Assembly: GCA_036419695.1 (NCBI GenBank)
Contig: CP143946.1
Coordinates: forward strand, 5,140,001-5,204,000
Length of the DNA: 64,000 bases
Direction of reading: 5' to 3'
Origin: [Clostridium] symbiosum
GTDB lineage: Bacteria; Bacillota; Clostridia; Lachnospirales; Lachnospiraceae
The translations under genes and the position numbers were made by a program. The notes under the pieces are model-generated. The model made no database searches, was not told the origin of the DNA, and saw only the letters and a list, made by a program, of their open reading frames with translations. Within the stretch, counting starts at the first letter, position 1, and every line of letters begins with the position of its first letter. Shown piece after piece: positions 44,217 to 53,068 of this stretch.

Positions 44217-45341
44217 CTAATACAGTCTGTTGTAAATCTCCAGAACCTGCTCCCGGTTTATCTCCACAAAATTATTGGCCATCAGCCTGCCCTGGTTTTC
44301 CATGACGGAGTCGGCAAATTCGGCCAGTTTTTCACGCGGTACGCCGTATTCATGCAGGGCCTTTTTGGGCAGAAGCAATCCCAGCAGTTTTTCCAGTTCC
44401 TCATATACCTCCCCTTCCCGGCAGTCCAAAATATTGGCCAGGAAACGGTTCAGCACGGCAATCTCTCCATCCGTCCTGCGTTCCATATAATGATTCATGA
44501 CCCCTGTGAAAACAGCGTAGTTGGACTCCCCATGTGCAACGTGAAAGGCGGCTCCCAGAGGATAGCTCAGCGCATGGACCGCGGCGCAGCCTGCATTTCC
44601 GAATGCAATTCCGGCAAAGCAGCTTGCCGTCAGGAAATCATCCGTCAACTCTGTCCTGGCTCCCTCTCCTTCCTCGAGGATTTTTTTATATCCCTTCAAA
44701 ATCATTTCCATTGCCTTATATCCAAAAAGCCGGGTGAACTCATTCCCCTTCGGGGACAGCGCCGACTCCACCGCATGGATTAGGGCATCAATGGAACTGG
44801 TTGCAAACACATAGGGCGGCAGCTTTTCCAACAGCTCCGGCACCAGCACTGCCTGATCCGCATACATTGCATCGTTTGCCAGTCCCTTTTTCGTTCCTTT
44901 CGAGATTAACGCAAGTATGGAGATATTGGTCATCTCGCTCCCCGTACCGCAGGTTGTAGGAACAAGTATCAGTTCCCTGGCCTTTTCGGGCCGGATTATG
45001 CCATCATAAAGCTCCGCGACAGGAGACAGCGTTTTCAGGGCAAACAGTTTTGCAATATCGATTACGGTTCCCCCGCCGATTCCAATGATACGTTTATACT
45101 CCCCTTTCCGGTCGCGGGCCATGGCCTCCACCATCTCATCCGACGGCTCTCCCGCGCCATACCGTTCCTGATATAATACGTCGCAGTTCAGCTTCAGTTT
45201 TTCAAAATAAGGGCGGTAGACCGGTTCATTTGTGAGGATCAGATCCCCTTCCCCAAGTTCCAGGCCGGCGGCAAATTCCTCTGCGGTCCTGTATTTACAA
45301 ATCGCCGGTCTTACTCTAAATTCTTCAATTGCTGCTTTCAT
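44217..45341 (-). CDS. 4hbD: 4-hydroxybutyrate dehydrogenase (iron alcohol dehydrogenase family)
   Basis: 374 residues, full length. GIGGGTVIDIAKLFALK, VPTTCGTGSEMTNISILA, ATSSIDALIHAVESALSPKGN and NAGCAAVHALSYPLGAAFHVAHGE closely follow the 371-residue Clostridium kluyveri enzyme as I recall it, which interconverts succinic semialdehyde and 4-hydroxybutyrate with NAD. The iron-binding His residues lie in the last motifs. AGGAGG site and its own promoter. It sits at the end of the CoA-transferase/TctABC/ThDP cluster and could reduce a semialdehyde made there. Confidence 0.87.
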   Translation of the reverse strand: MKAAIEEFRVRPAICKYRTAEEFAAGLELGEGDLILTNEPVYRPYFEKLKLNCDVLYQERYGAGEPSDEMVEAMARDRKGEYKRIIGIGGGTVIDIAKLFALKTLSPVAELYDGIIRPEKARELILVPTTCGTGSEMTNISILALISKGTKKGLANDAMYADQAVLVPELLEKLPPYVFATSSIDALIHAVESALSPKGNEFTRLFGYKAMEMILKGYKKILEEGEGARTELTDDFLTASCFAGIAFGNAGCAAVHALSYPLGAAFHVAHGESNYAVFTGVMNHYMERRTDGEIAVLNRFLANILDCREGEVYEELEKLLGLLLPKKALHEYGVPREKLAEFADSVMENQGRLMANNFVEINREQVLEIYNRLY

Positions 45342-45457
45342 ACGTTCCTCCTGTCCTCTATGTATTTCCGGTTTCTAAACTAACTTCTGACTCTGTATGC
45401 GGTTCTGGTAACCAGGTAATTTTTCTCCTTTTCCCATACAGGAACGATTCTGTCTCA

Positions 45458-45486
45458 AGCATATTACAACGCTTTCCCTTCGTCAA
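45458..45486 (-). promoter_or_regulatory. Promoter of the 4-hydroxybutyrate dehydrogenase gene
   Basis: Minus strand: TTGACG (45486-45481), 17 bases, TATGCT (45463-45458). I see nothing else definite in 45342-45681 apart from an AT-rich stretch containing two ACATTGAATTT/ACAATTGAATTT words. Confidence 0.55.
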
Positions 45487-45681
45487 ATCGATGTTTTTTT
45501 CGGAGAAACGGTATTTTCTTTGATTCAGGCTGCTTTCAATAACTTTTTTCTATACAAGTGGGGAAAACCAGGCAAAACAGGGCCTTTTACATTGAATTTA
45601 TTAAGCGTACAATTGAATTTGCAGGGCCCGCGCAGCAACACACTGCCCATGGAGGCTGTATTTTCCAGGAAATAAATCCTC

Positions 45682-46872
45682 CTAAATAACCCCTTCCTCC
45701 TCAAGCCTTTCAATCTCTTCCTCCGTAAGTCCCAGCAGTTCCCGGTAAACCTCGCGGTTATGCTGCCCCAGCGCCGGGGGCACCCGGTATATATCCGGCT
45801 GTGTCTCAGACATTTTTACCACAGGCCCGTTCATCGTGATCGTACCATAATCGGGATGTTCCACCTGGCGTATTACTTTCCTGTAATGGAGCTGCTCGTC
45901 CTGGACCATCTCCTCGATTGTATTCACCCTCGCCGCCGGTATCCCATACGATTCGCAGCACCGGAGGATCTCATCCATTTCCTTTGTCTTCGCCCATTCC
46001 TTTACCATCTCATCGCACTCCCTGATGTGGCGGCACCGCCCTGCAAGCAGGCGGTATTCCGGATCCTCAAGGACTTCTTCCCTGCCAATCATCTTGCACA
46101 ATCCGGCAAAGGCCCCATCCTGACCCGCATGAATAAATGCCATCCTGCCGTCCTTTGTCCCGTAAAAATTGGCGGGATAGGAGGCTCGGTCCTGGTTTCC
46201 GTTACGTTTCATCACTTCCCCCAGTTCAAAGTAGTTGATTACCGCGGAATGCGTCAGCGAACTGGCCGCATCAAGCAGGGATACATCCACCACCTGCCCT
46301 CTCCCGGTCCGCTGCCTTGCCTGAAGGGCGGCCAGAGTCCCGATCGCCCCATACAGCCCGGAGGTAAAATCGCAGATATAAGTCCCTACCATCGTCGGTT
46401 TTCCATCCGGTTCCCCTGTGATATCCATCAGGCCGCTGATCGACTGGCCCACGGCATCAAAGCAGACACGGTTTTTATATGGGCCGTCCTGGCCGAATCC
46501 GGATAGCCTTGTAATAATCAGCCGGGGATTTATTTTCAGCAGTTCCTCCGGATCCAGTCCCATCTTTTCCAGCGTTCCTGCGCGGAAGTTTTCCACCAGC
46601 ACGTCGGCCCCTTCCAGAAGTCCGATGAGAATTCCATGAGCCTCCGGTTTCCTGAAATCCAGGGTGATGCTCCGTTTATTTCTGTTGTGGGTCATAAAAT
46701 ACGTGCTCTCACCGTTAAAATATGGTGCATAGCCCCTGGCCATATCCCCCTCGCCTTTTTTCTCTATCTTGATGACATCCGCGCCAAAGTCACCCAGGAT
46801 CATGGAACAATGAGGTCCTGCAATCACTCTAGACAGGTCAATCACGCGTATGCCGTCCAATGCACCTTTCAT
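45682..46872 (-). CDS. Class III CoA-transferase (CaiB/BaiF family)
   Basis: 396 residues. N-terminal GIRVIDLSRVIAGPHCSMILGDFGADVIKIE, then HNRNKRSITLDFRKPEA and YICDFTSGLYGAIG, where the Asp is the expected catalytic residue that carries the acyl anhydride. It transfers CoA between carboxylic acids. Relatives act on oxalate/formate, carnitine, mesaconate and succinate/citramalate. It is the last gene of the operon starting at 52658, 32 bases after tctA, so it should activate the acid imported by TctABC. Confidence 0.92.
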   Translation of the reverse strand: MKGALDGIRVIDLSRVIAGPHCSMILGDFGADVIKIEKKGEGDMARGYAPYFNGESTYFMTHNRNKRSITLDFRKPEAHGILIGLLEGADVLVENFRAGTLEKMGLDPEELLKINPRLIITRLSGFGQDGPYKNRVCFDAVGQSISGLMDITGEPDGKPTMVGTYICDFTSGLYGAIGTLAALQARQRTGRGQVVDVSLLDAASSLTHSAVINYFELGEVMKRNGNQDRASYPANFYGTKDGRMAFIHAGQDGAFAGLCKMIGREEVLEDPEYRLLAGRCRHIRECDEMVKEWAKTKEMDEILRCCESYGIPAARVNTIEEMVQDEQLHYRKVIRQVEHPDYGTITMNGPVVKMSETQPDIYRVPPALGQHNREVYRELLGLTEEEIERLEEEGVI

Positions 46873-46904
46873 AAGTACTTCCTCCCTTTTATTGTTTTTT
46901 CCCG

Positions 46905-48416
46905 TTAACCCGCCTTATCAACTCCCGTCTTCCCCGCCGCCCGCCTGATAAGCGGCACCAAAAGTGGTGATAGCAGAGAAATGGCTGCAACAACCAAAAG
47001 AACGCAGGAAATCGGCCTGGTAAAAAAGATTGCGAAACTTCCGTCCGAGATTGCCAGCGATTTAGCCAGATTTGTCTCGATCTTGGTTCCCAGTATCAGC
47101 CCCAATATCACCGGAGGCATGGCAAAGTCCAGCTTCAGAAGGATAAATCCGGCTATCCCCGCAATCATCATAAAATAAATATCGTTAATATTGTTATTGA
47201 GCGCATAGGTCCCGACAAAGCAGAAAATAAACACAACCGGAGTTAGAATCACCGATGGGATGGAGGATATTTTCGCAAAAAGCTTCAGGCCTCCATATCC
47301 CAGGAGGCACATCATAATATTAGCAAAAATCAGGCCGATAATAATGATGTAGACCTTCTCCGTCTGCTCTTTAAAAAGCAGCGGCCCGGGAATAATTCCC
47401 TGCATCATCAGCGCTCCCAGCATGACCGCAGTTCCTGCGTCCCCCGGAATTCCCAGAGTGAGGAGCGGAATCAGCGCGCCTCCCGAAACTGCGTTGTTGG
47501 CGGATTCCGGCGCCGCTATCCCCTCAGGAGCCCCCTTACCGAATTCTGACCTGTGTTTGCAGAAACGTTTTGCCTGTGTATATCCGAACCAGGAGGCAAT
47601 ATCACCGCCCGTTCCCGGTATTGCCCCAATGATGGTACCGATCACACTGCACCCGAGGATCGTAGGAAATGTCCTTTTAATATCTCTTTTATTTGGAAGG
47701 ACGTGATCGAGCTTCACCTTTTTTCCCACCGAGACGCTGTCCTCCCCGGACTGCATATTTTTAAGTCCCTGGGAAAAGGCATACAGTGCAATCAGGAGAG
47801 GTACAAAACTGATTCCGCCCGTCAGATAAGCGCTGCCGAATGTATAGCGCGGCGTACCCGTGATGGCATCGATCCCCACTGTTCCCAGAGCCAGCCCGAT
47901 TACTGCTCCAATCAGCCCCTTAATAATCGATTTGGATGAGATTCCCGTCACGATACTGATTCCAAACACCGCAATGGCAAAATACTCGGGAGAACCGAAC
48001 TGAAGCGCCACTTTTGCGAGGAGGGGCGCCGTAAAAAACAGGGCCGCCGCGCTGAACAGACCTCCAAAGGTAGAGGCCATTGTGGAAATCCCAAGGGCTC
48101 TGCCCGGCTGCCCCAGCTTATTCGCCATCGGATAGCCGTCCAGACAAGTGGCGGCGGAATTGGCAGTTCCAGGTGTGTTAATCAGGATTGCGGTGATTGA
48201 ACCTCCATAAATACTGCCGCAGAAGATACCGAGCAGCATTAAAAACCCCGAATTTCCTCCCAGGGAAAATGTAAAAGGCGTCATGATTGTCAGAGCCATA
48301 ACCGACGAAAGCCCCGGCATGGCTCCTGCCGCGATTCCGACAAAGGTTCCCGCCAGCATGACAAGCAGGTTCAGAGGCTGAACCGCTTCCCCCAGCGCTG
48401 AAATAAAAAACTCCAT
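46905..48416 (-). CDS. tctA: Tripartite tricarboxylate transporter, large membrane subunit TctA
   Basis: 503 residues, about 12 membrane segments. GAMPGLSSVMALTIMTPFTF and GAIPGTGGDIASWFGYTQAKR are the two repeated TctA motifs. AGGAGG precedes the ATG. With TctB and TctC it imports a di- or tricarboxylate using the ion gradient. 12 bases after tctB. Confidence 0.93.
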   Translation of the reverse strand: MEFFISALGEAVQPLNLLVMLAGTFVGIAAGAMPGLSSVMALTIMTPFTFSLGGNSGFLMLLGIFCGSIYGGSITAILINTPGTANSAATCLDGYPMANKLGQPGRALGISTMASTFGGLFSAAALFFTAPLLAKVALQFGSPEYFAIAVFGISIVTGISSKSIIKGLIGAVIGLALGTVGIDAITGTPRYTFGSAYLTGGISFVPLLIALYAFSQGLKNMQSGEDSVSVGKKVKLDHVLPNKRDIKRTFPTILGCSVIGTIIGAIPGTGGDIASWFGYTQAKRFCKHRSEFGKGAPEGIAAPESANNAVSGGALIPLLTLGIPGDAGTAVMLGALMMQGIIPGPLLFKEQTEKVYIIIIGLIFANIMMCLLGYGGLKLFAKISSIPSVILTPVVFIFCFVGTYALNNNINDIYFMMIAGIAGFILLKLDFAMPPVILGLILGTKIETNLAKSLAISDGSFAIFFTRPISCVLLVVAAISLLSPLLVPLIRRAAGKTGVDKAG

Positions 48417-48428
48417 TCTATCCCTCCT

Positions 48429-48878
48429 CTACATCAGAAAACCGCGCGGCAGCCCGATCTGCAGCAGCGCGACAAAGACCACATACACAAACAGGACCAC
48501 CCCCGCCGTGATTACAAAAACCTTCTTTTTACTCCTCTCTCCAAACACCCACATACACGACGGAATAAAAAATGCAGCCCCGCAGAAAAATCCCAGGACC
48601 TTAATAAGGACTGCAAAGCCCAGCAGAATCCCGCACATGCCGTAGACGCGCCGCAGCCCCTCCGATTTAAAATCAATAACCACCGGTTCCTCTTTATCAC
48701 ATAGCGTTTCCACCGCATATGCCGCCGAGAGCAGTATCATCAGTACTCCCAGGACCCGCGGCCAGAATCCGGCTCCAATTTCAGACAGGCCGTTATATTC
48801 AAATCCTCTGATAGTCACGATCATCCCCATGCCAATCAGTGCAAAGACAGCCGCGGCAATCAAGTTATATTTTTTCAT
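48429..48878 (-). CDS. tctB: Tripartite tricarboxylate transporter, small membrane subunit TctB
   Basis: 149 residues with four hydrophobic segments, the pattern and size of TctB. N-terminal LIAAAVFALIGMGMIVTI and the C-terminal VFVALLQIGLPRGFLM ending fit the family. It lies between tctC and tctA, 85 bases after tctC, with a strong hairpin in that gap. Confidence 0.88.
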   Translation of the reverse strand: MKKYNLIAAAVFALIGMGMIVTIRGFEYNGLSEIGAGFWPRVLGVLMILLSAAYAVETLCDKEEPVVIDFKSEGLRRVYGMCGILLGFAVLIKVLGFFCGAAFFIPSCMWVFGERSKKKVFVITAGVVLFVYVVFVALLQIGLPRGFLM

Positions 48879-48903
48879 TCAGTCACCCCGCATTTTCAGT
48901 TTC

Positions 48904-48923
48904 GGGGCTGGAAAACCAGCCCC
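48904..48923 (-). other. Stable hairpin between tctC and tctB
   Basis: Perfect stem GGGGCTGG / CCAGCCCC with a 4-base loop, not followed by U residues. It probably protects the tctC mRNA so that binding protein exceeds the membrane subunits. Confidence 0.6.
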
Positions 48924-48963
48924 GTCCTATCCGGCACTCTGTAAGAACAGGTTATCCTGCCCG

Positions 48964-49929
48964 TCAGTCTTCCACCAGAGATTTGTACAGCTCGTACTGT
49001 TCCTTAACGAAATCGAGCATCTCCTGCTCACTGTCAAAATCAGAGGCCTCCATATAGAAATTCTTTCTCGTCTCGGCAAATTTGTCGGATATGACTGCCT
49101 TTGCAATGGCATCCGACAGGAAGGTTTTGGCCTCATCCGGGATATCCTTTTTGGCCGCCATAAACACCCACACCGGTACCTCGATTCCATCCAGCTCCGA
49201 AAAGCTTTCATTCCATGCGGGAACATCGGGCATGTAGCCGCTGCGCTCCGTGCTCGTCACGGCAATGGCCTTGATCTCTCCGGCCTGGAGCTGTCCCATG
49301 GCGGCCGGTGTCGCACAGATAGCCGCCGGGATTTCCCCGCTCACCACCGCAATTACACTGGGAGCCGCGCTGTCATAAGAGACCGACTTAAATTCCGTTC
49401 CCAGATGCCGGTTCAGCGCCTTTGTCGCAAGGTTTGGAATGGTTCCCGCGCCGCTGTCCCCAATCGCTACGCCGGGATGTTCCTTTGCGTAAGCTACAAA
49501 TTCTTCAAACGTCTGGTAAGGGGCATCCGCACGTACAATCAGGATGTTGATGTCATCCATGATACAGCCTAAAAGTGTAAAGTCTTCATAGGTAATATCC
49601 GTATTTCCCAGTACATTGTTTAAAATCAGGTCGCAGTTTACCACACCGATTGTGTATCCGTCGGATTCCTTTGATAAAAGCTGGCTCGTCCCCACGATCC
49701 CGCTGCCTCCGGCCACGTTGGAAACCACCATGTTCACGTTGGAAGGGAGCGTTTTTTCCGGAATTGCATCCAACATTCCGCGTATAGTCAAATCCGTTGT
49801 TCCCCCTGCCGAATACGGACATATTACCGTAACATTTTTGGACGGGTACCCCTTTGCCCCACATCCGCCGAGCACCGCTGCCGCCAGTGCCGCCGCCATA
49901 ACCGCTGCCGCCATTCTTTTTTTCATCAT
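48964..49929 (-). CDS. tctC: Tripartite tricarboxylate transporter, substrate-binding lipoprotein TctC
   Basis: 321 residues with a lipoprotein signal (AAALAAAVLGGCGAKG). The mature part begins YPSKNVTVICPYSAGGTTDLTIR, the usual start of the Bug/TctC fold, and contains VSNVAGGSGIVGTSQLL and IGDSGAGTIPNLA. It captures a carboxylate outside the cell. ATG-ATG start with GGAGAAGG; I take the first. Confidence 0.92.
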   Translation of the reverse strand: MMKKRMAAAVMAAALAAAVLGGCGAKGYPSKNVTVICPYSAGGTTDLTIRGMLDAIPEKTLPSNVNMVVSNVAGGSGIVGTSQLLSKESDGYTIGVVNCDLILNNVLGNTDITYEDFTLLGCIMDDINILIVRADAPYQTFEEFVAYAKEHPGVAIGDSGAGTIPNLATKALNRHLGTEFKSVSYDSAAPSVIAVVSGEIPAAICATPAAMGQLQAGEIKAIAVTSTERSGYMPDVPAWNESFSELDGIEVPVWVFMAAKKDIPDEAKTFLSDAIAKAVISDKFAETRKNFYMEASDFDSEQEMLDFVKEQYELYKSLVED

Positions 49930-49973
49930 GTACCTTCTCCTCTCTATCTTACCTTCTTTTCAGTGTTACTTAT

Positions 49974-51632
49974 TTAAAATGCCTCCGGCCACACCGAGTA
50001 GGAACCGTCCAGTTTCACCTCGACCATGTAAGGTTTCCCTGACTCCCTGGCCGCCTTAAAGGCATCTGGGATTTCCTCCGCCTTTCTGACAATGCATCCA
50101 TCCACCCCAAGGGCTTTCGCCACTTCCAGATAATCGATATCCGGGAAATCCACCCCTGTATACCGGTTCTCCCCCATTTTATAAAGCTCCTCCTGGCGGA
50201 TATTTCCGTATGCCGAATCGTTGACCAGAAGAATGATAATCGGCAGCTTTTCCCTTCCGATTGTCTCTAAATCTCCCAGTGTCATTCCCAGGGAACCGTC
50301 ACCCAGGAGGGCAATCACCTCTTTCTCCGGACACGCCTCCTTGCATCCAAGGGCGGCTCCCAGGGCAAATCCCATATTGCCGTAATTGACAGGTTTCATG
50401 TATGTGGTGTTTTTGGGAAATCTGGTCAGATGCGTCCAGGCTCCCGGATTGCCGGCGTCCACGACAAACACGCCGCCCTCACGGAGAACCTTCTCCAGTT
50501 CCATGTGAAGAGCGATGGGCGGTACGGGTGTCGCGGCGGTATCCGTGATACTGCCGCTGTATACCTCTTTCGTCCACGCCTCCTTTTTGGCCAGTATCTC
50601 ATTCAGGAAAGCCGGATCCCCATGGTATCCCTCTTCCTCCAGACAATCCAGGATTTTTCTGATGGAGCGTGCAGCGTCTCCCGGCACCCCGACTTCCACC
50701 GGATAATGCCTGCCGATGCTCTCCGGTATAATGTCAAACTGGATCACATGTTTTGCAGAAATCTCCCAGCGGTTTGTGCTGATTGCGGTCAAAGAGGAAC
50801 CTGCCACAATTACACAGTCCGCCGCTTCAATTGCCGTCCTGGCCACCCTGCTTCCATGCCTGGATCTGGGGCCTGCAAAGTTTTCGAATCCACTGTCAAT
50901 CGCACCGATTCCGTTATAGGTGCAGACCACCGGGGCGCAGAGCCGCCTTGATAATTCCATGACTTCCCTTGATGCGCCGGCAAGTTTTACACCATTTCCT
51001 ACCCAGATGCATATCCTTTTATGCGCTTTCATCTCGTCCACCGCACGTCGAATTGTCTCCCCGTTTGCCACCGAGTCTGCTTTGATACAATACTGCTCCG
51101 GCCGTTCGGGAACGTACTCCGCCCTCTGGCTCTCAATTACATCTCTGTACAGATCGACTACTACCGGCCCCGGTCTTCCGCTTTTTGCCACCCTGTATGC
51201 CTCACGCATTGCCCACTGGACCGATGTGACGTCACGCACCGGAATGTATTTTTTGCAAATCCCGGTAAAGACCAGTTCGTGATCGCATTCCTGCGCATCT
51301 CCCTTGCCCGCATCCGGCAGACGGTTCTGGAATATCAGCGCTATCATCGGGCTGGAGTCCCTGAGCGCTCCCCCGATTCCTGTAATCAGGTTTGTGGCTC
51401 CCGGCCCCGTGGTGGCCAGGCAAATTCCCGGCTCCCCGGTCATCCTTCCCCATCCGTCGGCCGCGCAGGCCGCCCCATTTTCGTGTCTTGTGTGTACAAA
51501 GCGGATTGGCGTGTCCATAAGCGGATCGGTCACAAACAGCGTCTGTCCTCCCGGCACCCCGAACACCACTCTTGCCCCGAACTCTTCCAAAACCTTAACT
51601 ACCAGTTCTCCTCCGCGCAACATTTCTCCCAT
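49974..51632 (-). CDS. Thiamine-diphosphate enzyme (acetolactate synthase / 2-hydroxyacyl-CoA lyase superfamily)
   Basis: 552 residues. Cofactor-activating Glu51 in TRHENGAACAADGWGR, central domain, and ThDP/Mg site GDGSLGMTLGDLETIGREKLPIIILLVNDSAYGNIRQ. Enzymes of this fold make or break C-C bonds next to a carbonyl (acetolactate synthase, oxalyl-CoA decarboxylase, 2-hydroxyacyl-CoA lyase, 2-oxoacid decarboxylases). There is no small ALS subunit and no valine-pathway gene nearby, so biosynthetic ALS is unlikely. The CoA-transferase and hydratase neighbours favour a lyase or decarboxylase acting on an acyl-CoA or 2-oxoacid. Confidence 0.82.
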   Translation of the reverse strand: MGEMLRGGELVVKVLEEFGARVVFGVPGGQTLFVTDPLMDTPIRFVHTRHENGAACAADGWGRMTGEPGICLATTGPGATNLITGIGGALRDSSPMIALIFQNRLPDAGKGDAQECDHELVFTGICKKYIPVRDVTSVQWAMREAYRVAKSGRPGPVVVDLYRDVIESQRAEYVPERPEQYCIKADSVANGETIRRAVDEMKAHKRICIWVGNGVKLAGASREVMELSRRLCAPVVCTYNGIGAIDSGFENFAGPRSRHGSRVARTAIEAADCVIVAGSSLTAISTNRWEISAKHVIQFDIIPESIGRHYPVEVGVPGDAARSIRKILDCLEEEGYHGDPAFLNEILAKKEAWTKEVYSGSITDTAATPVPPIALHMELEKVLREGGVFVVDAGNPGAWTHLTRFPKNTTYMKPVNYGNMGFALGAALGCKEACPEKEVIALLGDGSLGMTLGDLETIGREKLPIIILLVNDSAYGNIRQEELYKMGENRYTGVDFPDIDYLEVAKALGVDGCIVRKAEEIPDAFKAARESGKPYMVEVKLDGSYSVWPEAF

Positions 51633-51656
51633 ATTCTGCCCCTTTCTTATCTTCCG

Positions 51657-52658
51657 TCAGATTATACAACTGGCCCACCCTATTGCCGCCAGCCGGTTGT
51701 CGGAACCTCTTCTCACCCAAACTTCCAGCTCCACCTTTTTCCTTCCGTCCTCCGCCGGATAGACTCCCGTCACAATTCCTGCCGCTTCAAACGGTTCAAA
51801 CACTTTGATCGGGGCGATAAACTTGGCTCTCAGCCAGCCGTCCGTAAAAAAGTCAGCGCCAAATGTGTGTGTCATCAGCTCCGTCAGCGTACAGAAGAAC
51901 TGAGCTCCCTGCACAATCGGGATTCTCAGGTTTCCGACTCTCGCCGTCTCCAGATTGTTATGGATATTAATGACAAATTCCCCAACCCTGGAAAACACCG
52001 CCGCCTGCTCCGCGGTTATCGTCTTCTTCAACGGCTCCAGCGCGTCTCCACACTTCAAGTCTTCCGGAGCCTCCAGGATATATCTGGAGCCGTCCGGCAC
52101 ATCACCGCTCACCTTCTTATCCGGTGAAGCCGACGCCCTTCCGGCAATATTGCCCGGCGTCGTCTGGAAAATCTCCACTCCGCGGTAGCGTACAATCTCC
52201 CGGCCGTCTTCTCCCTTTACCCCGGCCTCCAGAACCACATACCCCTGTCCCCGCCGTTCATAGGCATCCGTGTAAGCTCCTTCCAGCGTTACCACCTCGT
52301 TGAGTTTCGCCGGGTTCTTAAACCAGAGCTGTGCCTCGGTATGGAGCCCAATTACCTTGCTCCCGCGGTATGCCAGTGTAAAAAGCTGGACAATATCGTT
52401 CGTGAGAAGGCCCGCCTGTGCAATCCTCTCCTTTCCGAACGGATTCTCTTTCTCTTCCATTGACCAGGGGAGATAATCATCCAGTTCAAATGCATACCGT
52501 TTTATCTTATGGTCGTCGATCATCTCCCGCACCGGACCAAAATGTTCCGGAATTGTGATATTCTCAAATTTTGGGTCTTTCAGCCCTTCTTCCAGATCGT
52601 CCATAGTCTCTGCAAGCCTTGGATCTGTAATATCTCTCCATACATTATTTGTCTCCAT
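51657..52658 (-). CDS. Double-hotdog hydratase/dehydratase (FAS1-like / MaoC family)
   Basis: 333 residues. Two hotdog halves can be traced: about 20-175 (FAS1-like dehydratase type, with LTNDIVQLFTLAY and LHTEAQLWFKNP) and about 205-333 (ITAEQAAVFSRVGEFVINIHNN, then a MaoC-like end). Mesaconyl-CoA and itaconyl-CoA hydratases have this architecture. It should add or remove water at a double bond of an acyl-CoA. AGGAGG start; first gene of the operon running to 45682, with GntR-type operators before it. Confidence 0.78.
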   Translation of the reverse strand: METNNVWRDITDPRLAETMDDLEEGLKDPKFENITIPEHFGPVREMIDDHKIKRYAFELDDYLPWSMEEKENPFGKERIAQAGLLTNDIVQLFTLAYRGSKVIGLHTEAQLWFKNPAKLNEVVTLEGAYTDAYERRGQGYVVLEAGVKGEDGREIVRYRGVEIFQTTPGNIAGRASASPDKKVSGDVPDGSRYILEAPEDLKCGDALEPLKKTITAEQAAVFSRVGEFVINIHNNLETARVGNLRIPIVQGAQFFCTLTELMTHTFGADFFTDGWLRAKFIAPIKVFEPFEAAGIVTGVYPAEDGRKKVELEVWVRRGSDNRLAAIGWASCII

Positions 52659-52677
52659 TCGATTCCTCCTTCAAAAT

Positions 52678-52692
52678 GTATTTATATTGTAT
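52678..52692. promoter_or_regulatory. Candidate GntR operator 1
   Basis: GTATTTATATTGTAT, 20 bases upstream of the hydratase start. The identical 15-mer recurs at 52828-52842, and a near copy lies before the gntR gene at 55293. Confidence 0.55.
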
Positions 52693-52827
52693 ATAATATC
52701 CTCTTTTTTGCCTCGTGTAAATATACAATATTAATATATATTCTTTTTATTTTTGTGCAATACCTCCAATTTTGTTTTCTTTTTGTATTTATATGTTTTT
52801 TGTTTTGACGATGCGAAACAGCTCTTT

Positions 52828-52859
52828 GTATTTATATTGTATTTGTACTATCATGTCAA
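52828..52859 (-). promoter_or_regulatory. Promoter of the hydratase-ThDP-tctCBA-CoA-transferase operon, with operator 2
   Basis: Minus strand: TTGACA (52859-52854), 17 bases, TATAAA (52836-52831). The operator 15-mer GTATTTATATTGTAT (52828-52842) covers the -10, a position that would block RNA polymerase. Confidence 0.65.
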
Positions 52860-52861
52860 GT

Positions 52862-52916
52862 ATTATGCCTCTTGACGCCTGAAAAGCAATAACTTTCAGG
52901 CATCAAGAGGCATAAT
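52862..52916. repeat. Long near-perfect inverted repeat abutting the -35
   Basis: ATTATGCCTCTTGACGCCTG pairs with CAGGCATCAAGAGGCATAAT (one mismatch) around a short loop with further AAAG/CTTT pairing. It begins two bases beyond the -35 of the operon promoter. It is not followed by a T-run. An operator, or a 3' structure of the kinase operon, is possible. Confidence 0.55.
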
Positions 52917-52993
52917 TCCCATTCATCGCAGCGCGCTCCATTCCAGATTCGCGCGTCGAACGCGGCAGCATAGCGGCATATTACATCTGATAT

Positions 52994-53033
52994 TAAAAAA
53001 AGCTCTCTGTATCTTTCCATACAGGAGCTTTTA
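52994..53033 (-). terminator. Terminator of the gntR-kinase operon
   Basis: On the minus strand AAAGCTCCTGTAT pairs with ATACAGAGAGCTTT, followed by seven T residues (52994-53000 read in reverse). Confidence 0.75.
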
Positions 53034-53068
53034 GATGCATTCCGGCGTTTCCGTCGGTCTTTCTTAGT

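Noticed and set aside
49974..51632. Biosynthetic acetolactate synthase (ilvB)
   Set aside because: No ilvN or other branched-chain biosynthesis genes; it sits in a CoA-transferase/transporter operon.
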